Source of the DNA: a virus
Direction: 5' to 3' (one strand)
Length of the DNA stretch: 36,403 nt
IMG/VR virus record: IMGVR_UViG_3300009086_000844
Span: 1-36,403 of that record
The notes under the pieces were generated by a model, which saw only the letters and a program-made list of their open reading frames with translations, was not told the DNA's origin and did not search any database. Shown piece by piece: positions 15,277 to 22,245 of the stretch. The translations under genes and the position numbers were made by a program. The first letter of the stretch is position 1. The number at the start of each line of letters is the position of its first letter.

Positions 15277-15471
15277 TTAATAATGTTTGCGAATTGTATC
15301 TATTTTCTCCTCTGCACCTGCGATCACTTCTATCTGTGATTCAATTGCTTGAACTACATCTGGATGTTCTCCAATCCCTACTGGGTTATCTTGGTATACT
15401 TGAATGTTGGCTTTTGCCATTGCGACTTCGCCTTCAAGTTTTTTGATTAGTGCTTCTAATAGATAATTCAT
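15277..15471 (-). CDS. Conserved small helical protein, 64 aa
   Basis: Nearly all-helical and acidic: LLEALIKKLEGEVAMAKANI, then a short loop containing GIGEHPDVV, then a second helix ending DTIRKHY. A two-helix hairpin is likely. AAGGGAAATCA precedes the ATG, and a late motif (15494-15501) lies just upstream. It is joined to IscU with 6 bases between stop and start. I recall similar small proteins in marine T4-like phages; function unknown. Confidence 0.75.
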   Translation of the reverse strand: MNYLLEALIKKLEGEVAMAKANIQVYQDNPVGIGEHPDVVQAIESQIEVIAGAEEKIDTIRKHY

Positions 15472-15493
15472 ATTGATTTCCCTTATACATGAG

Positions 15494-15501
15494 TATTTAT
15501 C
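15494..15501 (-). promoter_or_regulatory. Late promoter GATAAATA
   Basis: The exact octamer followed by CTC lies 22 bases before the ATG at 15471 and would drive the 64-aa protein and IscU. It sits in the 49-base gap after QueE. Confidence 0.6.
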
Positions 15502-15520
15502 ATGTTGAGAGTTGATTTTG

Positions 15521-16408
15521 TTATTTTCCTATTGCGTTCCCATATATGTGTACATGTACTCTGCTTGTGTAATAGTACCCTCGTCTGATTGCTTCATCTG
15601 CAATACTTGCTTCAGTTTGTACTAAGCCTTCATACGTTCCACCTACTCCCATAATCCATACAGGATAGTTGCAACCTGCTTCTCTGAACAGTTTAGTGTT
15701 TTCTTCTACTTCACGCCAACTCTCATCTGTACCATTGACTACATACTTTAGTTGACCTACTGGACTTACTTCTGCATATCTACCTATTACGTCAGGCTTG
15801 ATTGCTTTCTTAGATTGCTCACCAGCAGTTGCCCACAGTTTAGGACTTAGTGACCAATACCACTCTCTGTCAGTCCAATTAGAATACTCACGTTGTATGT
15901 ATTCAGCAAACTCATCTGTAATAGGTCTAGTGCCATTTGTTTCCACAGTAACGTTCATAGGCTGATTCTTTCTACGTTTGAACTCTTCTATAATGTTAAT
16001 CATGCCTGGCTGTGTGCCTTTGATCATTGGCTCGCCACCAGTAAACACCATGTGTGATGCTTGTCCTGTTGCTGGATGTATGAACTTACCATGAGGGAGA
16101 AGTGCTGTCAGTTCGTCTACTGCTTCTGTTACAGTCTTGTCAGTAATAAGATGCTTGTACTTCTTACTCCAGGTATAAGAACTATCACAACCTTTGTCAA
16201 ACACAGGAAGATCAAACACACTATCTATGTTTGTGATGTCAATAGTTTCATAAGGGAGTTCGTATGTTTCTGGATTAGTCGGATCCTTCTGACCAAAGCC
16301 ATTACATTGTAGATTACATAAAAAGAAACGCATCCACAACGAGGGAATGCCTACATACTGACCTTCGCCTTGTGCAGAAAAGAATGTTTCACTATACTTT
16401 AGTGTCAT
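15521..16408 (-). CDS. queE: QueE-type radical SAM enzyme, 7-carboxy-7-deazaguanine synthase
   Basis: QueE converts 6-carboxytetrahydropterin to 7-carboxy-7-deazaguanine (CDG) using an Fe-S cluster and SAM. The start FFSAQGEGQYVGIPS matches the family. The cluster cysteines appear as C31-x3-C35, then an insertion, and C74 in KGCDSSYTW; canonical QueE has the third cysteine directly in a CDTxYTW-like segment, so this copy looks like CX3CX38C. SAM-binding segments MVFTGGEPMI and VTVETNGT follow. The start overlaps the preceding membrane-protein gene by 17 bases. With FolE, QueD and DpdA in the window this points to DNA 7-deazaguanine modification. An NrdG-like activase is less likely given the FxxQGEG start and the pathway context. 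Confidence 0.88.
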   Translation of the reverse strand: MTLKYSETFFSAQGEGQYVGIPSLWMRFFLCNLQCNGFGQKDPTNPETYELPYETIDITNIDSVFDLPVFDKGCDSSYTWSKKYKHLITDKTVTEAVDELTALLPHGKFIHPATGQASHMVFTGGEPMIKGTQPGMINIIEEFKRRKNQPMNVTVETNGTRPITDEFAEYIQREYSNWTDREWYWSLSPKLWATAGEQSKKAIKPDVIGRYAEVSPVGQLKYVVNGTDESWREVEENTKLFREAGCNYPVWIMGVGGTYEGLVQTEASIADEAIRRGYYYTSRVHVHIYGNAIGK

Positions 16409-16601
16409 TAAGTGCCTGTTCTCTTGTTAATCCCATTTCTTTTAGTGCTTCATCTATTTCAAAGTCGTAGTAAGCACCTGTTATTTTTCTTAGTTTGTTT
16501 CTTTCACTTAACATAACGGAACTTTCCCAGCAACCCCATGCCATTGCAACGATCACAATTGACCCTGCAACATATATTAAGATATCATAAATCATAGACA
16601 T
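16392..16601 (-). CDS. Small N-anchored membrane protein, 69 aa
   Basis: The first 25 residues are a membrane helix (ILIYVAGSIVIVAMAWGCW); the remainder is a charged helical tail. Two starts are plausible. The ATG at 16601 has AAAGGAG at ideal distance. The ATG two codons later (16595) lies exactly where a transcript from the overlapping promoter (16602-16630) would begin. Function unknown. It sits between the phosphoribosyltransferase and QueE. Confidence 0.75.
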   Translation of the reverse strand: MSMIYDILIYVAGSIVIVAMAWGCWESSVMLSERNKLRKITGAYYDFEIDEALKEMGLTREQALNDTKV

Positions 16602-16630
16602 ATTATAACTCCTTTAAGGTTAAATGTCAA
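16602..16630 (-). promoter_or_regulatory. Sigma70-type promoter overlapping an RBS
   Basis: TTGACA (16625-16630) and TATAAT (16602-16607) on the minus strand are 17 bases apart. The -10 box touches the ATG at 16601, the spacer holds that gene's AAAGGAG, and the -35 box contains the upstream TGA stop. The sequence match is perfect, but activity is uncertain because of the unusual position. Confidence 0.55.
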
Positions 16631-17187
16631 TCCTGCCACCAAGATTCCCATGGGAAGTCTACCCAAAGGTCAGGTGTTTCAATTCTGTTAATAGTGTCAG
16701 CAAAATAATCTACATCATCGAATGAACTAGATTCATTATTAATAAGAGTGGCAAACTTAACGGTTTCATTCCAAACAGTCTCCCATGATGATTCATCAGG
16801 AAAGCATCCAGCCTGCCAATCTTGTTTGATCCAGTTAAGTGTCGCTCCTGAATCATTGATGTCTTCTACAATTAAAATCTTTTTACGTTTAGATACGTCC
16901 CAACGGCTTTTAGTTATAGCACGTTCTTCTTCGTCAACGTAACCAAACGCATCACTAGACATCCAACCGTTAGACTCTGGACCGTTTTGTGCATTATCTC
17001 TGAGTGAGACATCAAGTGAATGCATAGGAACTTTAAGATAATGAGACATCATTATCGCAGGAAGCAATCCACCTCGTGTGATGCCTACAATGTAATCAGG
17101 TCTAAAGTTGTCTAAATGCATTTGGCGCAGAATTTCTTGTACACTGTTTTTAACTTGGTGTAATGTTACCTTTTGTATGTCGCTCAC
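16627..17187 (-). CDS. Purine phosphoribosyltransferase (Gpt/HPRT-like)
   Basis: These enzymes attach ribose-5-phosphate from PRPP to guanine, xanthine or hypoxanthine. The diagnostic PRPP-binding motif ILIVEDINDSGATL is at residues 104-117. IVGITRGGLLPAIMMSHYL near 33-51 is a type I PRTase loop, and the C-terminal LWVDFPWESWW matches the base-binding end of xanthine/guanine PRTases. The start is GTG, overlapping the upstream TGA (GTGA). Its co-occurrence with GMP reductase and DpdA suggests reuse of guanine released from DNA; that is inference. Base specificity cannot be fixed from sequence. Confidence 0.88.
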   Translation of the reverse strand: MSDIQKVTLHQVKNSVQEILRQMHLDNFRPDYIVGITRGGLLPAIMMSHYLKVPMHSLDVSLRDNAQNGPESNGWMSSDAFGYVDEEERAITKSRWDVSKRKKILIVEDINDSGATLNWIKQDWQAGCFPDESSWETVWNETVKFATLINNESSSFDDVDYFADTINRIETPDLWVDFPWESWWQD

Positions 17188-17396
17188 TGCTCACTCCTAA
17201 TGGCATCAGCCATCGCTTCGTATTCATCATCAACAAAAGGAGATGGAATAATACCGTTCTCCCAATTCTCTGCACAATCTTCAGCATATCTGATAGATTT
17301 ACCATACATTGGACGTGTCTCTACGAGTTTACCGTCTTCATACATTTCTACAACATATACAGTAGATGCTTTAACTTTTGCTTTCCTATTTTCCAT
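17184..17396 (-). CDS. Hypothetical protein, 70 aa
   Basis: A small mixed-charge protein with a predicted beta hairpin (STVYVVEMYEDGKLVETRPMYG) followed by an acidic helix (IRYAEDCAENWENG). AGAGGTAAAG precedes the ATG. The stop overlaps the GTG of the phosphoribosyltransferase. No recognised family. Confidence 0.75.
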   Translation of the reverse strand: MENRKAKVKASTVYVVEMYEDGKLVETRPMYGKSIRYAEDCAENWENGIIPSPFVDDEYEAMADAIRSEQ

Positions 17397-17399
17397 TCT

Positions 17400-17585
17400 T
17401 TACCTCTTTTTTGTTGGTCCGTTTTCTAATAAAAAACTACCAAATTTATCACTGTTAACATAATCTTTAAAGACTTGTTTACATTTGTGTCCGTAACTTA
17501 TAAGTTCAGATTCGTGTGGGACTTCTAATTGCACTGTTATTCTAATAGTGTCTTCTGCAATCGGATTTGGATTTGGTGTTCCCAT
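17400..17585 (-). CDS. Hypothetical protein, 61 aa
   Basis: A small protein with an N-terminal proline/asparagine stretch (GTPNPNPIAED), a beta segment (IRITVQLEVP) and a basic helical end. Its ATG overlaps the TAA of the 44-aa membrane ORF (TAATG). Function unknown. Confidence 0.7.
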   Translation of the reverse strand: MGTPNPNPIAEDTIRITVQLEVPHESELISYGHKCKQVFKDYVNSDKFGSFLLENGPTKKR

Positions 17586-17719
17586 TATGTTCCTGCTATA
17601 GTAATAAGAAAACTACCGAATAACATGAATGCTGTTCCTATAACACCTAATATTATTTGTACTATGCCAAAGTGCCACAAGATAGCAAAAATAATAAGAC
17701 TAAATAAAAAATTCCACAT
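17585..17719 (-). CDS. 44-aa hydrophobic membrane protein
   Basis: The ORF begins MWNFLFSLIIFAIL and is almost entirely hydrophobic, enough for one long or two short membrane helices. Both ends overlap neighbours by TAATG (start with the stop of the 85-aa gene, stop with the start of the 61-aa gene), which strongly suggests a real gene in a coupled chain. No strong independent ribosome binding site is seen. Function unknown; small phage membrane proteins of this type can act in lysis control or host takeover, but nothing here decides that. Confidence 0.65.
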   Translation of the reverse strand: MWNFLFSLIIFAILWHFGIVQIILGVIGTAFMLFGSFLITIAGT

Positions 17720-17976
17720 TAGTTTAACCCCAATACATTTAATGCACTGCTTAATCCTGCGTTGTGTAATTCGATATGATCATCTACTTCTTTGATGATC
17801 TTATCAGACCCTTCTACTCCAGCACTCGTTAAACGTTCTACGATTCGTTCTCCATTGGCCTTAGGTTCTTCGTTCACAATTCGTTGAAAAACGTCTGCAA
17901 CTGATGAACTCTGGCAACATTGTACTAATCGATCTCTCGTTATCGTAGAGTAAGTTATCTGTTGTCCTACTGCCAT
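17719..17976 (-). CDS. Hypothetical protein, 85 aa
   Basis: A soluble, largely helical protein (ADVFQRIVNEEPKANGERIV) with paired cysteines (LVQCCQSSS). Its ATG directly follows the TAA of the 27-aa ORF, whose last codons (CCGAGG) supply its ribosome binding site. No family recognised. Confidence 0.7.
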   Translation of the reverse strand: MAVGQQITYSTITRDRLVQCCQSSSVADVFQRIVNEEPKANGERIVERLTSAGVEGSDKIIKEVDDHIELHNAGLSSALNVLGLN

Positions 17977-18060
17977 TTAAAACCTCGGTCTATTGTTATT
18001 GTTAAAAAGTATTACAGCCAACATATATATTATTATTATATAGAATATCCAATCTGGCAT
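17977..18060 (-). CDS. 27-aa tiny membrane peptide
   Basis: The ORF MPDWIFYIIIIYMLAVIL... is one membrane helix with a short polar/basic tail (NNNNRPRF). The ATG overlaps the QueD stop (TAATG), and its own TAA abuts the next ATG. The position, with coupling on both sides and no other use for these 84 bases, supports it, but it is short and could be a spacer. Confidence 0.5.
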   Translation of the reverse strand: MPDWIFYIIIIYMLAVILFNNNNRPRF

Positions 18061-18584
18061 TAGATTTCAAATCCTGCCGAATTAGCACCATGTTCAAAAC
18101 ACTCAACTGATCTTACTCTTACAGTAGGATTAAGTGATTTCTTCATGTACTTGGCTTTTTCTAAGATGATTGTCATTTGTTTGAATACTTCTTCAGCAAA
18201 CTTCTCTGATCCTACGTTATCCATTACGACAACTCTAGCAAGGCCACTTCTACCTAAGTCTTTGATAGCACCTAGTTGAGGGTCATTCTTTGCTACAACG
18301 ATTGTATGATCAAACTTATCTTCTAGCCAGTCTTTGAGTTCTTTCAAACCACCAAAGTCTTGTACCCAGTTGCGTTCGTCAAGGCTATCACATTCAAACA
18401 CAAGTTTGAATCCTAGTGAGTAACCATGTAGTAATGAACAATGAGAATGTTTTGCTTTCCATTGTCGGAAGCAACAACTAAGTCCTCTGTCATTACCATA
18501 CGTTTTAGTAGAGAAGAAGGTTCCCTGAGGGAAGTCTATTGCTTCTACTATTGACTTTTCTTTTTTCTTTAATAATCCAAACAT
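18060..18584 (-). CDS. queD: QueD-like 6-carboxytetrahydropterin synthase
   Basis: QueD turns dihydroneopterin triphosphate into 6-carboxytetrahydropterin. The core reads KAKHSHCSLLHGYSLGFKLVF at about 43-63: the catalytic Cys49 and His53 align with the CxxxHGH of E. coli QueD, with His46 as first zinc ligand candidate. VQDFGGLK (74-81) and FDHTIVV (91-97) match the DF-LK and DH segments, and VECFEHGANSA replaces the VxET-like end. The third zinc ligand appears as HGY rather than HGH, a visible deviation. At 174 aa it is longer than E. coli QueD (121 aa). It lies upstream of QueE and downstream of FolE in the same direction. Confidence 0.85.
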   Translation of the reverse strand: MFGLLKKKEKSIVEAIDFPQGTFFSTKTYGNDRGLSCCFRQWKAKHSHCSLLHGYSLGFKLVFECDSLDERNWVQDFGGLKELKDWLEDKFDHTIVVAKNDPQLGAIKDLGRSGLARVVVMDNVGSEKFAEEVFKQMTIILEKAKYMKKSLNPTVRVRSVECFEHGANSAGFEI

Positions 18585-18614
18585 AATGTATTTTGCTCTC
18601 TTTTAGTTTAATTG

Positions 18615-19055
18615 TCAATCAGATTGGGCAGATGCGACTCTTTTTCGCAAACTGCTTGAACTAAATGAATGATCTCTGCCGTTATATATGATTTTGCTAC
18701 CACGTTGTTTAGCAATATCTTTACCTGTAAATTCTTTATTCTTATATTCATCACCTAATACTCTCACATCTATTGGAAGTGTTAGTAAAAGGTCTATTAG
18801 GTCTTGTTCTGTGTTGTAGATAACTATCTCATCAACATACTTGACTGCCGCTAGTTGTATCTGTCTTTCAACTATGCTTTGTACTGGTTTGTTCTTTGTT
18901 GGTCTGTCTTCTGTAGGATCATTTTGTAGTCCTACGATTAAAAAGTCACAATGTCTCTTTGCTTCTTCAAGCATAGTAACATGTCCTGCATGTAGCAAGT
19001 CAAAAGTAGAACAAGTAAATCCTATTCTACCTGAATCCTTATAATGTAATTTCAT
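18615..19055 (-). CDS. Cytidylyltransferase-like nucleotidyltransferase
   Basis: A small nucleotidyltransferase of the TagD/RfaE-C family that activates a sugar or alcohol phosphate with CTP or ATP. It has IGFTCSTFDLLHAGHV with the HxGH signature near residues 22-25, VGLQNDPT, and the C-terminal SSSSLRKR matching the ISTS-x-x-R motif. The start is set at the ATG at 19055, which overlaps the upstream TGA (ATGA); an ATG four codons earlier is also possible. It belongs to the sugar-activation group. Substrate unknown. Confidence 0.85.
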   Translation of the reverse strand: MKLHYKDSGRIGFTCSTFDLLHAGHVTMLEEAKRHCDFLIVGLQNDPTEDRPTKNKPVQSIVERQIQLAAVKYVDEIVIYNTEQDLIDLLLTLPIDVRVLGDEYKNKEFTGKDIAKQRGSKIIYNGRDHSFSSSSLRKRVASAQSD

Positions 19056-19651
19056 TCTGTACCCCATCCTATAAAAAATAGCATTCTCTGATAGCCTTCT
19101 AAGTCATGTGTTATCTCATTGACTCTATGTGCTTCATCTCTGCTGTATATTAGTAATCTGTTTGGTTTAGGTAAAAATGTGCCTTCGTCTTTGCTAAACA
19201 CTATCTCACCTTTATAATTTTCTTCCCAAGTATCATGCATATACAAAATACTAGTAAACGATTGTTCCGCAGTGCTATTACCCAATGGTGGATCTGTATG
19301 TTCTTGTACATGTTGTGCTTTTGATTGATATTGAAACCACATGCTACGAACATTTGGCTTAGTCAAGTTGAGTTCGTTCATGCGTTCGTTGATATTCTTT
19401 GTTACTTGTGGCAATGAAGGAGAACGTAAGTACCATGCAACATTAACATATTCACTATCTATAGCACCATACTTTTCATGTGGGTATAGATATCTAATTG
19501 GACCAACTTCTGCAAAGTTATCACCTGACAATGCTTTGCCATATCTAGGATCATCATTCCATTTTTCATTAGGATCAAATCTGTTAAGCATTTCTTTATT
19601 CAATGATTCAAACAAATCATTGGAAAGAAAATTGTCAGTCACGCAATACAT
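19052..19651 (-). CDS. 2OG-Fe(II) oxygenase (prolyl hydroxylase-like)
   Basis: The iron-binding triad is visible: HTD in QEHTDPPLG and the distal His in SRDEAHRVNEI, followed by an arginine (GYQRMLFFIGW) suited to bind 2-oxoglutarate. WFQYQSKAQHVQEHTD is typical of P4H-like oxygenases. The start is taken at 19651 (MYCVTDNFLS), which overlaps the upstream TAA (TAATG); the longer reading from 19702 would overlap that gene by 52 bases. Substrate unknown; protein or nucleotide hydroxylation is possible. Confidence 0.8.
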   Translation of the reverse strand: MYCVTDNFLSNDLFESLNKEMLNRFDPNEKWNDDPRYGKALSGDNFAEVGPIRYLYPHEKYGAIDSEYVNVAWYLRSPSLPQVTKNINERMNELNLTKPNVRSMWFQYQSKAQHVQEHTDPPLGNSTAEQSFTSILYMHDTWEENYKGEIVFSKDEGTFLPKPNRLLIYSRDEAHRVNEITHDLEGYQRMLFFIGWGTE

Positions 19652-19881
19652 TACTTTGTCAACACCTGCATCATCTTTGCCTGAGATTGTTCTTTCAGCC
19701 AACTATCTTCTGATTCGCCAAATGTCGGTGCGTTTTCTATCACATTGTCCAACATAAACTTTAGTAGATACAAATCTTGTTTGACTCCCCAACGAACATA
19801 ACCATCATTGTGAGCAGAATTCATCTCTACGATTGCTTTACGAATTTCGCTTGTGCAATAAGGAACATCCATATTAGGCAT
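19651..19881 (-). CDS. Hypothetical protein, 76 aa
   Basis: A soluble helical protein (RWGVKQDLYLLKFMLDNVIENAP is the central helical region, described here in outline). It starts in a TAATG overlap with FolE and ends in a TAATG overlap with the 2OG oxygenase, so the three are translationally coupled. No known family recognised. Confidence 0.72.
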   Translation of the reverse strand: MPNMDVPYCTSEIRKAIVEMNSAHNDGYVRWGVKQDLYLLKFMLDNVIENAPTFGESEDSWLKEQSQAKMMQVLTK

Positions 19882-20555
19882 TACTGCATCCTTGCTATAC
19901 TTAAGAACTCTGCCCTTAGTGCAGGGTCTGATCTAAACCCACCACCTAATTTACTTGTTATAGTAGAACTACCTGCATCTTCAACACCCCTAGACTTAAC
20001 ACAGTAATGTTGTGCATCGATTAAGACTGCTACATCTTCTGTGTTCAGGATAAATGATAGTGCGTGATATACTTGCTCAGTTAGACGTTCTTGTATTTGA
20101 GGTCTTTTAGAAAAGTATTCTACAACTCTGTTAATTTTAGATAGACCTAATACAGTCTCGTTCGGAATGTATGCTACAGTTGCTAGACCATCGATTACTA
20201 CAAAGTGATGTTCACAATTAGATTGTACATTGATGTTTCTTTCTACAACCATTTCGTCATACTGCATCTTGTTATCAACGACAGTTGCTTTAGGGAAAGC
20301 ATCATAGTCTAGTCCCCAAAAGATTTCGTTGACATACATCTTAGCAACACGTTTAGGTGTGTCCATTAGACTGTCATCCTTAAGATCAAGTCCTAATGTT
20401 TCCATGATTGTATCAAATGACTTTTCGATTTTGTCGATTTTGTCTGTACGAGATAGACCATTGTCAATGACTGGAGTTTCTACTCCCATTGAGACTAAAT
20501 GATCGTGTACTTTTTGCCCTAGAACCGGGTCGGTTTTTGTTTTGTTATAAGACAT
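19881..20555 (-). CDS. folE: GTP cyclohydrolase I
   Basis: FolE converts GTP to 7,8-dihydroneopterin triphosphate, the first step to folate and to 7-deazaguanines. The zinc-site SNCEHHFVVIDG, the family's GLSKINRVVEYFSKRPQ and QERLTEQ, and the late zinc-ligand region AQHYCVKSRGV are all present. The length of 224 aa matches bacterial FolE. A late promoter (20624-20631) and a strong GGAAGGAGAA ribosome binding site precede it. With QueD, QueE and DpdA nearby it most likely feeds DNA 7-deazaguanine synthesis rather than folate. Confidence 0.95.
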   Translation of the reverse strand: MSYNKTKTDPVLGQKVHDHLVSMGVETPVIDNGLSRTDKIDKIEKSFDTIMETLGLDLKDDSLMDTPKRVAKMYVNEIFWGLDYDAFPKATVVDNKMQYDEMVVERNINVQSNCEHHFVVIDGLATVAYIPNETVLGLSKINRVVEYFSKRPQIQERLTEQVYHALSFILNTEDVAVLIDAQHYCVKSRGVEDAGSSTITSKLGGGFRSDPALRAEFLSIARMQ

Positions 20556-20601
20556 TTGTCTTTTCTCCTTCCTAACGCGGATAAATTAATTCAATTGTTT
20601 G

Positions 20602-20619
20602 TGTAGCCTTTGTGCTACA
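20602..20619 (-). other. 5' stem-loop of predicted folE transcript
   Basis: TGTAGC (20614-20619 read on the minus strand) and GCTACA (20602-20607) pair over 6 bp around a 6-base loop. The stem begins four bases after the late motif at 20624-20631, near the predicted first transcribed base. Confidence 0.5.
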
Positions 20620-20623
20620 TTAG

Positions 20624-20631
20624 TATTTATA
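20624..20631 (-). promoter_or_regulatory. Late promoter TATAAATA (exact T4 consensus)
   Basis: The exact T4 late promoter octamer on the minus strand, followed by CTA, lies about 70 bases before folE and overlaps the last codons of the SGNH-like gene upstream. Confidence 0.7.
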
Positions 20632-21637
20632 CATTATACGATGATATGTTATATTTTTCAAGTATAAAGGGTAATATAACTTGATCTACAAAGTCCTTGT
20701 GTTGTTCTGAACCTGGATGTGGATCACCTTTACGTGGAAAATCATGTTCTGACACGTGATTTACCCAATCATGCATGTGACGAACTGGCAAAAACGTATC
20801 TTTGTCAATCATCTTATAAAGGTAATTTACTTCAGGGTGTGTATCTTTAATTGCTATTTCTTCTAATTCTTTTTCGTGGTTATCGACTTGACCAATCCAT
20901 CTATTATGATGCACTGATGCTCCTTCCACATGATCATATTTGTCTACATAAAAATCTTTTATCGCCGGCCCATGCGGACCAACATATGTAAATACATCAA
21001 AATCATACTCAGTCATAAAAAAAGGTATCCCATGCATTTTTAAAAACCATTGTGTTCTTAAAATATGTTCGCATGTTTGCATAATTGCATATGTTGGATT
21101 CATATAGTTTGCAAAATATCCAACAGTCTTTTCATCTTCCCAATGAGCATTGAGTGAATAATGTCCCATATGATTAGGATTACGTATTGATGTAGGAGAG
21201 GCGCCATGCCATGCATGTGAGTTATCTCTTAGTCGTTCTTCATCGATACTAGCAACAAGTTTTCCTTGGTAATCGAATCCTGCCATGCCTCTTTCATCTC
21301 TTAAATGCCCTTCCATCATATCGATATGCGATTCACATACAGGAATCTTAGTTGTTGATTCATATGTTTCAGGCGTATCACTAAAATACAGCATTCGATC
21401 ACAACCAGACCACATAACTCCTACTAAAATATCTTTTGGATCATATCCTTCTGACAATGCAATCTCAACTGCACTAATAACAGAACGAGATATGAATTCA
21501 TTACCCTGAGAACCTTGTCCAGAGTAACTTATTTTTTCAGGATTTAATGCTTTGACCATCCAAACTGGCCATGGTGTATCTCGTGTTCTAAGTTGAGAGT
21601 ATGAACAGCCACCTGAGATAAAGACTTTTGGTTTCAT
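20627..21637 (-). CDS. SGNH-hydrolase-like protein, 336 aa
   Basis: The N-terminus VFISGGCSYSQLRTRDTPWP resembles SGNH block I with GCS in place of GDS. GQGSQGNEFISRSV fits block II (Gly) plus the Asn of a GxxN/GSxxN region. Near the end, GDPHPGSEQHKDFV resembles the DxxH block with catalytic Asp and His. The spacing and fold match SGNH esterases such as glycan acetylesterases, but catalytic activity is unproven. It overlaps the upstream gene by ATGA and is a distant relative of the second SGNH-like gene at 28257. Confidence 0.65.
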   Translation of the reverse strand: MKPKVFISGGCSYSQLRTRDTPWPVWMVKALNPEKISYSGQGSQGNEFISRSVISAVEIALSEGYDPKDILVGVMWSGCDRMLYFSDTPETYESTTKIPVCESHIDMMEGHLRDERGMAGFDYQGKLVASIDEERLRDNSHAWHGASPTSIRNPNHMGHYSLNAHWEDEKTVGYFANYMNPTYAIMQTCEHILRTQWFLKMHGIPFFMTEYDFDVFTYVGPHGPAIKDFYVDKYDHVEGASVHHNRWIGQVDNHEKELEEIAIKDTHPEVNYLYKMIDKDTFLPVRHMHDWVNHVSEHDFPRKGDPHPGSEQHKDFVDQVILPFILEKYNISSYNV

Positions 21638-22245
21638 TTAATATCTATCCATGTAAAAATTTGTACAATTCTAGCAGTATCATCTGTTGATCCAAAGCAA
21701 GGACCGATGCCATGAAACTTGTATGCTGGGTAGATAAGTAATCTATTGTAGATCACATTAGAACTTGTATGCATAGTCCATTGGTTTATATCTTTGTCTT
21801 CTTCATTTAATACCAGAGTATTTAGTTGGTCTATACTTAGCAACCGATCTAACCCAGTTGAGTTTTGCTTATAGAATAATGTTCCTGGTGTTGATTCTTG
21901 GTCTTTAGAAAGATACAAGACACCTGCATAATAGATATTTTCACTGCTATCTGCATGGACAACATTATCAAACATACCTTGCTGTCCTTCTTCCTTGCTT
22001 ATTCTAAATTTACCACTGTCTAGTTGTCTCATTTGTCTGAGATTCTTATGTAAGTGTTTAGATACTACTGCATCAATCCAAGCAGGACTGTGTGCATCTT
22101 TACTCATCTTGCCAGACCACGGCGCATTACCATTGGGAAATCCTTTTGATACCTTTTCAGGATAGTATTCGCAGGAGAGTGCAACCTCTCTTACAAGATC
22201 AGGTTCATCATAAAAATTATCAATGATAGTTAGACTGGCATCCAT
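21634..22245 (-). CDS. DUF6445-like / 2OG-oxygenase-like protein
   Basis: The N-terminus TIIDNFYDEPDLVREVAL, the VVHADSSENIYYAGVLYLS core with an HxD pair, the NRLLIYPAYKFHGIG segment with a distal His, and the final ARIVQIFTW with an Arg follow the layout of DUF6445 proteins, which look like 2OG-Fe(II) oxygenases. The role and substrate are unknown. It is coupled by TAATG to GMP reductase upstream and by ATGA to the SGNH-like gene downstream. Confidence 0.65.
   Translation of the reverse strand: MDASLTIIDNFYDEPDLVREVALSCEYYPEKVSKGFPNGNAPWSGKMSKDAHSPAWIDAVVSKHLHKNLRQMRQLDSGKFRISKEEGQQGMFDNVVHADSSENIYYAGVLYLSKDQESTPGTLFYKQNSTGLDRLLSIDQLNTLVLNEEDKDINQWTMHTSSNVIYNRLLIYPAYKFHGIGPCFGSTDDTARIVQIFTWIDIK

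Noticed and set aside
15521-16408. NrdG (anaerobic ribonucleotide reductase activase) identity for the radical SAM protein
   Set aside because: The start FFSAQGEGQYVG, the CDSSYTW segment and the presence of FolE, QueD and DpdA fit QueE better; no NrdD is present in the window.
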